This document shows, piece after piece, positions 1 to 5,664 of a stretch of 6,352 nt of DNA. Source of the DNA: Lachnospiraceae bacterium UBA7109 (GTDB lineage: Bacteria; Bacillota; Clostridia; Lachnospirales; Lachnospiraceae); contig DKYD01000011.1 of the NCBI GenBank assembly GCA_002492335.1, forward strand, positions 438-6,789, in the 5' to 3' direction. A program made the translations under genes and the position numbers. Within the stretch, counting starts at the first letter, position 1, and each line of letters begins with the position of its first letter. The notes beneath the pieces were generated by a model. It saw nothing but the letters and a program-made list of their open reading frames with translations. It ran no database searches and had not been told where the DNA came from.

Positions 1-50
1 ACAAGTGCAGAATCACTGTGTTTCGCAATTGCCTAACAACATTTACTGGA

Positions 51-56
51 AAGGAG
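51..56 (+). promoter_or_regulatory. Ribosome binding site that fixes the start of the M20 gene
   Basis: AAGGAG lies 6 bases before the ATG at 63. The same reading frame is open upstream to a GTG at 18, but that codon has no Shine-Dalgarno sequence in front of it. The AAGGAG plus ATG pair therefore decides the start at 63. Confidence 0.85.
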
Positions 57-62
57 CACAAA

Positions 63-1286
63 ATGTCACCCAAAGAACTATTAACAGAATCAAGAAAAAT
101 GCAAGAAACCATCGTATCCTACAGAAGATATCTGCACTCCCATCCGGGAACAGGATTTGAAATTGAAGATACCTTATCCTTTGTAAAGTCAAAATTGACC
201 GAAATGGGATATGCTCCCGCCAAATGCGGCAAAGCCGGTCTCGTTGCCTGCGTCGGCGGAAAAAGAAAGGGAAGAGTATTCCTGCTCCGTGCCGACATGG
301 ATGCGCTTCCCATCGCGGAACAGTCCGGTCTTGATTTTGCTGCTGAAAACGGCAGGATGCATGCCTGCGGACATGATATGCATGCAACAATGCTGCTTGG
401 AGCAGCCAGGCTTCTAAAAGATCACGAAGATGAGATTGACGGAACCGTAAAGCTGATGTTCCAGCCGGCAGAGGAAATTTTTGCAGGCTCCAAGGATATG
501 ATCGACGCCGGTGTTCTTAAAAATCCTGATGTAGATGCAGCTCTTATGATTCATGTTATGGCCGGACTTCCTTTGCCTGCAGGAACCGTTGTTGTCTGTG
601 ACGGCGGCGTCAGCGCACCAGGTGCTGATTATTTTGAAATCAAAATTCAAGGCAAAGGCTGCCACGGTTCTATGCCGAATGCAGGAGTTGATCCGGTGAC
701 GGTTGCCGCACACATTATTACTGCACTCCAGGAGATTCATGCAAGAGAGCTCTCTCTGATGGATGAAGCTGTTCTGACAATCGGTACAATCCATGCAGGA
801 CTTGCAGCTAATGTAATTCCGGACACTGTAGAAATGAGCGGAACAATCCGTACCTATGACGAGGATGTAAGAGCATTTATCAAAAAACGTATGGAGGAAA
901 TTGTAAAGAGTATCGGAACAGCTTTCCGGGCAGATGCAACGGTGATTCATGGAAAGGGATGCCCCGTACTTGAAAACGATGCCGACCTGTCTGCATGTAC
1001 CGTCCGTTATCTGCAGGAGATGTTAGGACCTCAGAAAGCCTTTTCCCAGGGACAGCTTACTGCCATGGCTGGAGGAAAAGCTCCAAAAACTTCTGGTTCT
1101 GAGGATTTCGCATACGTAAGTCAGGAAGTGCCTTCCATTATGCTGGCACTTGCAGCCGGACATCCTGATAAAGGATATTGCTTCCCACAGCATCATCCCA
1201 AAGTAAAGTTTGATGAAGAGGTACTCGCACCGGGAAGTGCAGTTTATGCTTATACGGCTATGCGTTGGCTTGAGGAACACAAATAA
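63..1286 (+). CDS. M20 family metallo-amidohydrolase (HipO/IAA-amino acid hydrolase type)
   Basis: A 407-residue cytoplasmic metalloenzyme of the M20 peptidase/amidohydrolase family, expected to hydrolyse the amide bond of an N-acyl amino acid or a small peptide. Visible motifs, in order: RADMDALP (about 77-83), HACGHDMH (100-107) giving likely metal ligands C102 and H104, FQPAEE (133-138) with catalytic base E137 and ligand E138, H164 in MIHVMAG, a lid/dimerisation domain from about 184 to 300 (KGCHGSMP at 198-205), TSGSEDF (343-349), and a last ligand H377 in QHHPKVKF. Length and motif order are normal for the family and nothing is missing. There is no signal peptide. The first 62 bases hold only a leader and perhaps the tail of an upstream gene. 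It is followed after 33 bases by two membrane protein genes, so the substrate is probably something those proteins import or export. The substrate cannot be read from the sequence: hippurate, indole-acetyl-amino acid, N-acetyl-diaminopimelate and dipeptide enzymes all share these motifs. Confidence 0.93.
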   Translation: MSPKELLTESRKMQETIVSYRRYLHSHPGTGFEIEDTLSFVKSKLTEMGYAPAKCGKAGLVACVGGKRKGRVFLLRADMDALPIAEQSGLDFAAENGRMHACGHDMHATMLLGAARLLKDHEDEIDGTVKLMFQPAEEIFAGSKDMIDAGVLKNPDVDAALMIHVMAGLPLPAGTVVVCDGGVSAPGADYFEIKIQGKGCHGSMPNAGVDPVTVAAHIITALQEIHARELSLMDEAVLTIGTIHAGLAANVIPDTVEMSGTIRTYDEDVRAFIKKRMEEIVKSIGTAFRADATVIHGKGCPVLENDADLSACTVRYLQEMLGPQKAFSQGQLTAMAGGKAPKTSGSEDFAYVSQEVPSIMLALAAGHPDKGYCFPQHHPKVKFDEEVLAPGSAVYAYTAMRWLEEHK

Positions 1287-1319
1287 CTTAGATTTACCAA
1301 TCGAAAGGAATGATGAATT

Positions 1320-2030
1320 ATGAAGGAAATTATTAACAGCCCATTGTTAACAGGTATGATCATCGTCGGACTTCTCTATATTGCCGGATTTGCACTGTTG
1401 TATTTAAAAAAGGCATATGCGCATTGTCTGGAGCTGGGGATCAGCAAGGAAAAGCTTAAAACCGTAATCAAATCCAGCCTTGTATTTTCTATTGTGCCAA
1501 GTCTTTCTATTGTAGTAGGACTTTTTGTTCTGATTCCGGTTCTGGGAACCGTATGGTCATGGTGGAGACTTTCTGTAATCGGTTCTCTTTCCTATGAAAC
1601 CATGATCTCCAGCAGCGTTGCATCTGCAATCGGATTCGAGTCCAGTGTTCAGATGTTAGAACAGGCAAGTGCACAGCAATTCGGTGTTGTTATGATTCTT
1701 ATGAGTGTCGGAATGCTAAGCGGATTCTTTGTATTGATCCCACTCGGTAAAAAGCTCTGTATGAGTGTTCAGAAGACGGAAAACGCCAGCACATGGAAAT
1801 ACGTTTTAAGCGGTGTTTTCATGCTGTGTCTTTTCTCTGTATATGTACCAGTTCTTTTGATCGGCGACACGGTTCAGGCATTGGTTATGCTTACAGGTCT
1901 TGTTATTGCAGTAGTACTTGGTATCTTAGCATCAAAGCCCAAATTGAAATGGCTGAATGATTTTATCATGGCATTTTCTATGATCGGCGGTATGGTGTCA
2001 TCACTTCTCTGGGTTAAATTATTTTCATAA
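1320..2030 (+). CDS. DUF5058-type integral membrane protein, putative transporter subunit
   Basis: A 236-residue polytopic membrane protein with about six hydrophobic segments (near residues 9-29, 52-75, 121-141, 160-181, 184-204, 211-233). A basic and acidic loop at 30-51 (KKAYAHCLELGISKEKLK) precedes a conserved-looking FSIVPSLSIV stretch (56-65) and WWRLSVIGSLSYE (81-93). This layout, from LKKAY through ELGI, FSIVPSL and LRLSVIGS, matches what I recall of DUF5058, a family of unknown function; I could not check it by search. The ATG is preceded by GAAAGGAA at 1303-1310. The gene sits between an M20 amidohydrolase and a second membrane protein only 12 bases downstream, so the two membrane proteins are probably made together and may form one complex. 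A transport role is inference from topology and context. No ATP-binding subunit or solute-binding protein is present, so an ABC transporter is not supported here. Confidence 0.8.
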   Translation: MKEIINSPLLTGMIIVGLLYIAGFALLYLKKAYAHCLELGISKEKLKTVIKSSLVFSIVPSLSIVVGLFVLIPVLGTVWSWWRLSVIGSLSYETMISSSVASAIGFESSVQMLEQASAQQFGVVMILMSVGMLSGFFVLIPLGKKLCMSVQKTENASTWKYVLSGVFMLCLFSVYVPVLLIGDTVQALVMLTGLVIAVVLGILASKPKLKWLNDFIMAFSMIGGMVSSLLWVKLFS

Positions 2031-2042
2031 GGGGGTTTTATC

Positions 2043-2804
2043 ATGAGTAAAAATAAAAATAACGGAACTATGGATTCCTTCCAGAAATGGTCTCACAGCT
2101 GGGGCCGTATCGGAACTGTAATTGCTTTGATTTATATGGTTGCAATCCCCTTTGTTGTACTGGGAACCTTTGATGCCATTCCATCCTTTGGAGAAGTATT
2201 TAATGTAGCAACTTTCAGTATATTATTAATCTATATTCCTGTAGGGATTTCAGAAGCTATCAGTTATACGCCGATTATGGGAAGTTCTGCGTACCTGGGA
2301 TTTATTACGGGAAATATTATGAACTTAAAGCTTCCTTGTGCTATCAATGCGATTAAGCTGGCTGATACAGATCAGAACACTCCGGAAGGTGATGCTGTCG
2401 CATCTGTTGCAATCGCAGTATCCTCTATTATGACGGTTATTATCCTGGCGATTGCAGCACTTTTAAGTACCAGAATCAGCTTTTTCTTCGAAATCCCACA
2501 GGTTAAAACCGCTTCCAACTATATCATTCCGGCTCTGTTCGGATGTATGACACTTGGTCTTTTCTCCAGCACAAGTTCCGGAGACAAGGTTGTAAAGGGC
2601 GGCGTAAAGGGCGTACTCCCGGTTATCGTTATTATCTCTGCCATTTCCTTATTTGTACGTATTACAAGCGGCGGTTCCTTATTCGGAATGGTAGGTTTCC
2701 TCATCATCGGTTCACTGCCAATCGGAATCATCACCTCACGTATCCTCTGGAAAAAGGGTATCATTACTGTGGAGGATAATCCGCAGGTTAAAAAAAGTAA
2801 GTAA
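2043..2804 (+). CDS. Polytopic membrane protein, probable partner of the DUF5058 protein
   Basis: A 253-residue membrane protein I do not recognise as a named family. After a hydrophilic N-terminus (1-20, rich in Lys and Asn) come about six hydrophobic segments, near 22-42, 56-75, 120-142, 159-176, 190-206 and 212-231. The loop between segments 2 and 3 carries a striking polar, Gly/Pro-rich stretch, SYTPIMGSSAYLGFITGN (74-91), followed by LKLPCAINA (95-103), which looks like a re-entrant or substrate-facing region. A second glycine/serine loop, SSTSSGDKVVKGG (175-187), precedes the fifth segment. The tail ends in charged residues (VKKSK). The RBS is AAGGGGG (2029-2035), which overlaps the stop codon of the preceding gene. 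Spacing and orientation imply cotranslation with the DUF5058 protein and shared function with the M20 enzyme. A role in uptake of that enzyme's substrate is a hypothesis; no transporter signature is visible. Confidence 0.78.
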   Translation: MSKNKNNGTMDSFQKWSHSWGRIGTVIALIYMVAIPFVVLGTFDAIPSFGEVFNVATFSILLIYIPVGISEAISYTPIMGSSAYLGFITGNIMNLKLPCAINAIKLADTDQNTPEGDAVASVAIAVSSIMTVIILAIAALLSTRISFFFEIPQVKTASNYIIPALFGCMTLGLFSSTSSGDKVVKGGVKGVLPVIVIISAISLFVRITSGGSLFGMVGFLIIGSLPIGIITSRILWKKGIITVEDNPQVKKSK

Positions 2805-2861
2805 CAGCTTCCTATTTTCTATTCTTTTAAGAGAGTAAGTCAGGAAACAGACAGACCTAAA

Positions 2862-2902
2862 CAGGGGCAGATGTGATTCATACGAATTCACGTCTGCCCC
2901 TG
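2862..2902. terminator. Bidirectional stem-loop terminator between convergent genes
   Basis: The arms CAGGGGCAGA and TCTGCCCCTG pair perfectly over 10 bp. A G-U pair and then GTGATTC/GAATTCAC, with one bulged T, extend the stem to a 4-base ATAC loop. AAA before the left arm and AAATTT after the right arm can lengthen the helix further. The plus-strand tail (AAATTTCATTTCTT) is moderately T-rich; the minus-strand tail (TTTAGGTCTGTCTG) is weaker. It lies 57 bases after the stop of the last + gene and 15 bases beyond the stop of the asparaginase gene, the position expected of a shared terminator. Confidence 0.8.
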
Positions 2903-2917
2903 AAATTTCATTTCTTA

Positions 2918-3922
2918 CTATTTTGTAAATAAGATATCATGATTTACAGTCCGGTAAAAAGCCTCCTGAATCGTTCTATGATCCATTTCCGGAAGCGTCA
3001 TCAGCCACATCATTTTGGTAATCGTTGCTTCCAGAGTCATGTCATATGCTTCAATCAGATTAAAATCCTTCTTCACCTTCTGACCTACCTCATATACCTC
3101 CATGTTGCTGCCTTCATTGGCCACCTGTGTTGCCATAACTACGTATTTTCCCTTTTCCTGCCATGCTTTCATCTGGCGGTAGAATTCTTCTACGATACTG
3201 GCCGGAATCCCGCCTACACCAAAGCTTTCCAGTACAATACAGTCATAATTTTCAAATAAATATGTCAGAAATTCCGGTTTGACTCCCGGTATCATCTTCA
3301 TTACACAGATGCTGTCCTTCATTTCATGGAAGAACTGTACGCGCTTTTTATATGATATCGTAGGAATGTATCGGATCACCCGATGGTCCTGTATCACTGC
3401 CGGATAGGGAAAATTGATGCTGGAAAATGCATTATAGCTCTTTGCACGTTCCTTCTTCGCCCTCGTGCCAACAATAACCTTTCCATCGAATACAATATTC
3501 ACATCCTGTGAATCTTCATCTGACGCATAAATAAAACTATCCAGCAGATTCGTCTTTGCATCCGTTACGTCCATGTTGATTGGTTTCTGCGCTCCGGTGA
3601 CTACAATCGGTTTTGCAGAATTCTGAATCATATAAGACAGCGCTGCTGCCGTATACGCAAGTGTATCCGTTCCATGGCAGATCACAAACCCGTCATAACT
3701 ATAATAATTCTGCTCAATTGTCTCCACCATCAGTCTCCAGTGTTCCGGTGTAATATTCGTACTGTCCACATTCAGGATCTGTATTGCATGAACCTCGCAG
3801 ACCTTTACCACCTCCGGAATGTAGGACAACAGATCCTCTGTTGTAAGCCCCGGCGCCAGTCCCTGTTCTGTCTGTCTGGATGCAATCGTCCCTCCGGTTC
3901 CAATCATCAGTATTTTTTTCAT
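2918..3922 (-). CDS. ansA: Type I (cytoplasmic) L-asparaginase
   Basis: A 334-residue asparaginase that hydrolyses L-asparagine to aspartate and ammonia in the cytoplasm. The N-terminal signature IGTGGTIAS (7-15) supplies nucleophile T12. DS at 53-54 matches the substrate-binding pair. The second signature HGTDTLAYTA (83-92) supplies T85 and D86, and K157 in TRAKKERAK aligns with the catalytic lysine. VTGAQKP (108-114) is also typical. There is no signal peptide, and the length is close to E. coli AnsA (about 338), so I favour type I over the secreted high-affinity type II. The start is supported by AGGGAG (minus strand, 3931-3936) 8 bases before the ATG. It has its own promoter at 3979-4007 and runs convergently towards the M20/membrane operon, so it is probably a stand-alone unit. 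Glutaminase side activity is common in the family and cannot be judged here. The Asn-tRNA amidotransferase subunit GatD shares the fold, but it is archaeal and carries an N-terminal extension absent here. Confidence 0.95.
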   Translation of the reverse strand: MKKILMIGTGGTIASRQTEQGLAPGLTTEDLLSYIPEVVKVCEVHAIQILNVDSTNITPEHWRLMVETIEQNYYSYDGFVICHGTDTLAYTAAALSYMIQNSAKPIVVTGAQKPINMDVTDAKTNLLDSFIYASDEDSQDVNIVFDGKVIVGTRAKKERAKSYNAFSSINFPYPAVIQDHRVIRYIPTISYKKRVQFFHEMKDSICVMKMIPGVKPEFLTYLFENYDCIVLESFGVGGIPASIVEEFYRQMKAWQEKGKYVVMATQVANEGSNMEVYEVGQKVKKDFNLIEAYDMTLEATITKMMWLMTLPEMDHRTIQEAFYRTVNHDILFTK

Positions 3923-3978
3923 GGTTCTTTCTCCCTGTCAAAATGTATTGTACAGTCCCACAATCTTCTGTCCTATAA

Positions 3979-4007
3979 AGTATAACAAAAAAGAAAATGG
4001 CTTTCAA
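3979..4007 (-). promoter_or_regulatory. Sigma-70/sigma-A type promoter of the asparaginase gene
   Basis: Read on the minus strand, TTGAAA (4002-4007) is followed after exactly 17 bases by TATACT (3979-3984). The expected transcription start is near 3972, giving a leader of about 50 bases before the ATG at 3922. The spacer is T-rich (TTTTCTTTTTTG). This near-consensus promoter sits between the upstream HD gene and the asparaginase gene, so the latter need not depend on read-through. Confidence 0.75.
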
Positions 4008-4110
4008 CCGCCGGTGCTTTTTTCAGACAGGTTTACCATACCACTTTCTTTATAGGGGATATAATTTTCTTATTATGAGTTGCCTGGTACTTTCATTACA
4101 AAAATCATAT

Positions 4111-4650
4111 TTACTCTCCAAAGTTCTTCTCTACCAGCCTGCAGTATTCCATATAGGCCGGAACTCCATTGAACTCCTTCTTCAAAGCATCTCTTATTCC
4201 CTTGTAATACCAGCCGATGATCTTCTTATCCTTCATCCGGAACCGTTCCCAAAGCTGCTCTCCATACATAGGATAGTCTCTGTCAATATCCCGCATATTA
4301 GAAAGCTTATCCGCCAATCCGATCATCTGAAGCTCCCTCGGCGCTTTTCCTATCTTTTCGATCGTAGCACTTTTTCGTTCCATCCATGTCTTCGACTTGT
4401 CTTCACTCTCTCCTGCCACAAACCGGCTGACCCGTTCTCCGAATTCCTGCCGTAATACTTCTTCTGTAATTCCTTCACAGTCTTCAATCGTGTCATGCAG
4501 GATCGCCGCACTGATAATTTCCTCATCCTGCGTCATAGAAGACACGATATCGCCGACCTCTATCGGATGTACAATATACGGCCGCTTGGTTCCTTTCCGG
4601 AACTGTCCGGCATGGGCTTTGGTTGCAAATTCAATGGCTCTGTTAATCAT
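4111..4650 (-). CDS. HD-domain protein resembling small alarmone hydrolases (MESH1/SpoT hydrolase-like)
   Basis: A 179-residue single-domain HD phosphohydrolase. The layout fits the RelA/SpoT hydrolase fold: AHAGQFRKGTKRPYIVHP (12-29) with metal ligand H28, ILHDTIED (50-57) with H52 and D53 as ligands and E56/D57 as the hydrolase loop, and LADKLSNMRD (112-121) with ligand D114 and N118. There is no synthetase or TGS/ACT domain, and the length is that of MESH1-type small alarmone hydrolases. The likely reaction is removal of the 3'-pyrophosphate of (p)ppGpp with Mn2+. Family members can also act on NADPH or other nucleotides, and the exact substrate is not provable from sequence. The ATG is preceded by AAGGAG at 4659-4664, inside the end of the upstream YitT-family gene. 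The gap between the two genes is 4 bases, so they are cotranscribed and probably translationally coupled. I see no clear terminator after the stop. Confidence 0.88.
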   Translation of the reverse strand: MINRAIEFATKAHAGQFRKGTKRPYIVHPIEVGDIVSSMTQDEEIISAAILHDTIEDCEGITEEVLRQEFGERVSRFVAGESEDKSKTWMERKSATIEKIGKAPRELQMIGLADKLSNMRDIDRDYPMYGEQLWERFRMKDKKIIGWYYKGIRDALKKEFNGVPAYMEYCRLVEKNFGE

Positions 4651-4654
4651 CTGC

Positions 4655-5515
4655 TTAACTCCTTGTCTTTTTTCCTCTGCCCCACTGGCCGATTACCTCG
4701 CTCACCATGGAAACGGTAATAAATGCTTTCGGATCTACTTCATGAATATAATTCATCAGTTCTCCATATTCCGGGCGTGTCAGAATCGTCTGAAGCTCCA
4801 CCTTTTCCCGATTATCATATCCGCCCCATGCCTGGTAAAGTGTTACGCCCCGATGCATTTTCTGCATAATGAACTTCTGAATCTCCGGATAATGTTCCGA
4901 CAGAATACAGACACGTTTTCGGACATGAAATCCATCGATAAAATGATCCAGCACTATTCCATTAAAATAGGTCGCCAGAATACTGATAATCAGAGTTTTC
5001 TTATCATATACGAAAATAGAAGATATCGCCGTGCACATACCTGCTATGGTCATAGCTTTTCCCAATTCAATGTGAAAATATTTATTCAAAAGCTTTGCAA
5101 TAATGTCGAGGCCTCCGGAAGACGCATTTACATTAAACAGCATTGCAAGTCCGACACTGACTACCAGTACATAGCACAACGTTTCCAGAATGATATCTTC
5201 CGTCAGGGATGGCTGATTCGGAAATATAATTTCGAACATTCCCAGGAATGCCGGAAGCAGAATCGAAGTATAAATCGTTTTCGCACCGAATTCCCGCCCG
5301 ATAAAAATGAAACCAATTATCAGAAGTACTGCATTTAACACAAACGTCATTACAGATATAGGAAGCGGAATAAAGTTAGATAACACCAGCACCAGACCCG
5401 ACAGGCTTCCTACAACAATTTTTCCGGGAATCATAAAGAAATATACCGCCGCAGCTGTAATCAAAACACCTACTGTAATGATCAAATATTCCCTCACATC
5501 AAACTTCTTGTCCAT
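4655..5515 (-). CDS. YitT family membrane protein with C-terminal DUF2179 domain
   Basis: A 286-residue inner membrane protein. The N-terminal YitT part (about 9-190) has five to six hydrophobic segments, with the family landmarks FMIPGKIVVGSLSGL (27-41) and VNASSGGLDIIAKLLNK (129-145). The soluble C-terminal DUF2179 domain (about 200-278) has HRGVTLYQAWGGYDNREK (221-238), an LQTILTRPEY strand (241-250) and IHEVDPKAFITVSMVSEVIG (257-276). Length and domain order are normal for the family. The molecular function of YitT proteins is not established; the membrane part suggests transport or sensing, and DUF2179 may be a small-ligand or oligomerisation domain. The start is supported by AAGGAG (5523-5528) 7 bases before the ATG. 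It is the first gene of an operon with the HD hydrolase and is transcribed from the promoter at 5572-5600, divergently from the reductase gene. Confidence 0.93.
   Translation of the reverse strand: MDKKFDVREYLIITVGVLITAAAVYFFMIPGKIVVGSLSGLVLVLSNFIPLPISVMTFVLNAVLLIIGFIFIGREFGAKTIYTSILLPAFLGMFEIIFPNQPSLTEDIILETLCYVLVVSVGLAMLFNVNASSGGLDIIAKLLNKYFHIELGKAMTIAGMCTAISSIFVYDKKTLIISILATYFNGIVLDHFIDGFHVRKRVCILSEHYPEIQKFIMQKMHRGVTLYQAWGGYDNREKVELQTILTRPEYGELMNYIHEVDPKAFITVSMVSEVIGQWGRGKKTRS
4659..4664 (-). promoter_or_regulatory. RBS of the HD hydrolase gene embedded in the preceding gene
   Basis: On the minus strand AAGGAG lies 8 bases before the ATG at 4650 and overlaps the last codon(s) of the YitT-family gene, whose TAA is at 4655-4657. 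Ribosomes finishing the upstream gene terminate almost on the downstream start codon, an arrangement that usually favours coupled translation. Confidence 0.8.
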
Positions 5516-5535
5516 TTTTCTGCTCCTTCACCTGA

Positions 5536-5554
5536 CTGTGCCGTCCCGGCACAG
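5536..5554 (-). repeat. Perfect 8-bp inverted repeat in the leader of the YitT-family operon
   Basis: CTGTGCCG and CGGCACAG are separated by 3 bases. The element lies between the predicted start of the minus-strand transcript (about 5565) and the RBS (5523-5528), so the RNA would begin with a GC-rich hairpin. No T-run follows, so it is not a terminator. It could be an mRNA-stabilising 5' hairpin or, as DNA, a protein-binding palindrome. Confidence 0.6.
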
Positions 5555-5599
5555 CAATACTATTCTTGTAAATTATAACATTTTTTCCCGGTCCCGGCA
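5543..5599. repeat. Pair of 9-base direct repeats GTCCCGGCA in the divergent spacer
   Basis: GTCCCGGCA occurs at 5543-5551 and again at 5591-5599, 48 bases apart start to start. The first copy overlaps the leader hairpin of the YitT-family operon and the second overlaps its -35 box. A spacing close to a whole number of helical turns around one promoter would suit a regulator, but two 9-base copies in a short GC-flavoured patch could also be chance. Confidence 0.35.
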
Positions 5600-5600
5600 A
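5572..5600 (-). promoter_or_regulatory. Promoter of the YitT-family/HD hydrolase operon
   Basis: On the minus strand TTGCCG (5595-5600) is followed after 17 bases by a perfect TATAAT (5572-5577). Transcription should start near 5565, about 50 bases before the ATG at 5515. The -35 box has four of six consensus bases and lies within a GC-rich patch (GCCGGGACCGGG) unlike the surrounding AT-rich spacer. Confidence 0.75.
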
Positions 5601-5606
5601 GAAATA

Positions 5607-5615
5607 TGCTATAAT
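5607..5615 (+). promoter_or_regulatory. Extended -10 promoter of the reductase gene
   Basis: TGCTATAAT is an extended -10 element (TGnTATAAT) with a perfect TATAAT at 5610-5615. The expected start point is near 5622, about 43 bases before the ATG at 5665. No good -35 hexamer is found at the usual distance, which is acceptable for extended -10 promoters. Its core is about 10-40 bases from the oppositely directed promoter, so the two may compete for polymerase. Confidence 0.6.
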
Positions 5616-5625
5616 TACAAAATAC

Positions 5626-5642
5626 GCAGGTAAGATACCTGC
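5626..5642 (+). repeat. Perfect 7-bp inverted repeat at the 5' end of the reductase transcript
   Basis: GCAGGTA and TACCTGC flank a 3-base AGA centre. The predicted transcript starts only a few bases upstream, so the mRNA would carry a hairpin at its 5' end, 12 bases before the GGAGG at 5655-5659. As DNA it is an interrupted palindrome just downstream of the promoter, a common operator position. Neither role is proven. Confidence 0.55.
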
Positions 5643-5664
5643 TGATTGATGACTGGAGGAAATT

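Noticed and set aside
1..36. Possible C-terminal tail of an upstream gene (frame 1 reads TSAESLCFAIA then TAA at 34-36)
   Set aside because: It would fit an operon, but 11 residues are too few to support a gene call.
18..62. Upstream GTG start for the M20 gene adding 15 residues
   Set aside because: No RBS precedes it, the extra residues do not resemble the family N-terminus, and AAGGAG at 51-56 fits the ATG at 63.
414..950. Minus-strand open frame of 178 residues, Cys-rich
   Set aside because: It is the reverse of the M20 coding sequence; the Cys and His richness follows from Ala/Gly codons on the other strand.
3947..3964. ATTGT/ACAAT inverted repeat in the asparaginase leader
   Set aside because: A 5-bp AT-rich stem with an 8-base loop is too weak to separate from chance.
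3985..4030. Possible terminator for the HD hydrolase gene, GGC..GCC followed by a T-rich run on the minus strand
   Set aside because: The stem is only 3 bp and the T-rich run is the spacer of the asparaginase promoter.
4060..4065. TATAAT on the + strand in the spacer after the HD gene
   Set aside because: No -35 box at the right distance and no + strand gene follows, so it is probably chance in an AT-rich spacer.
3997..4455. Plus-strand open frame of 152 residues starting in the 3923-4110 spacer
   Set aside because: Most of it is antisense to the HD hydrolase, and it has no recognisable domain or RBS.
4397..5338. Long + strand open frame of 313 residues
   Set aside because: It is antisense to the well-supported YitT-family and HD genes, is of low-complexity composition typical of a shadow frame, and has no RBS.
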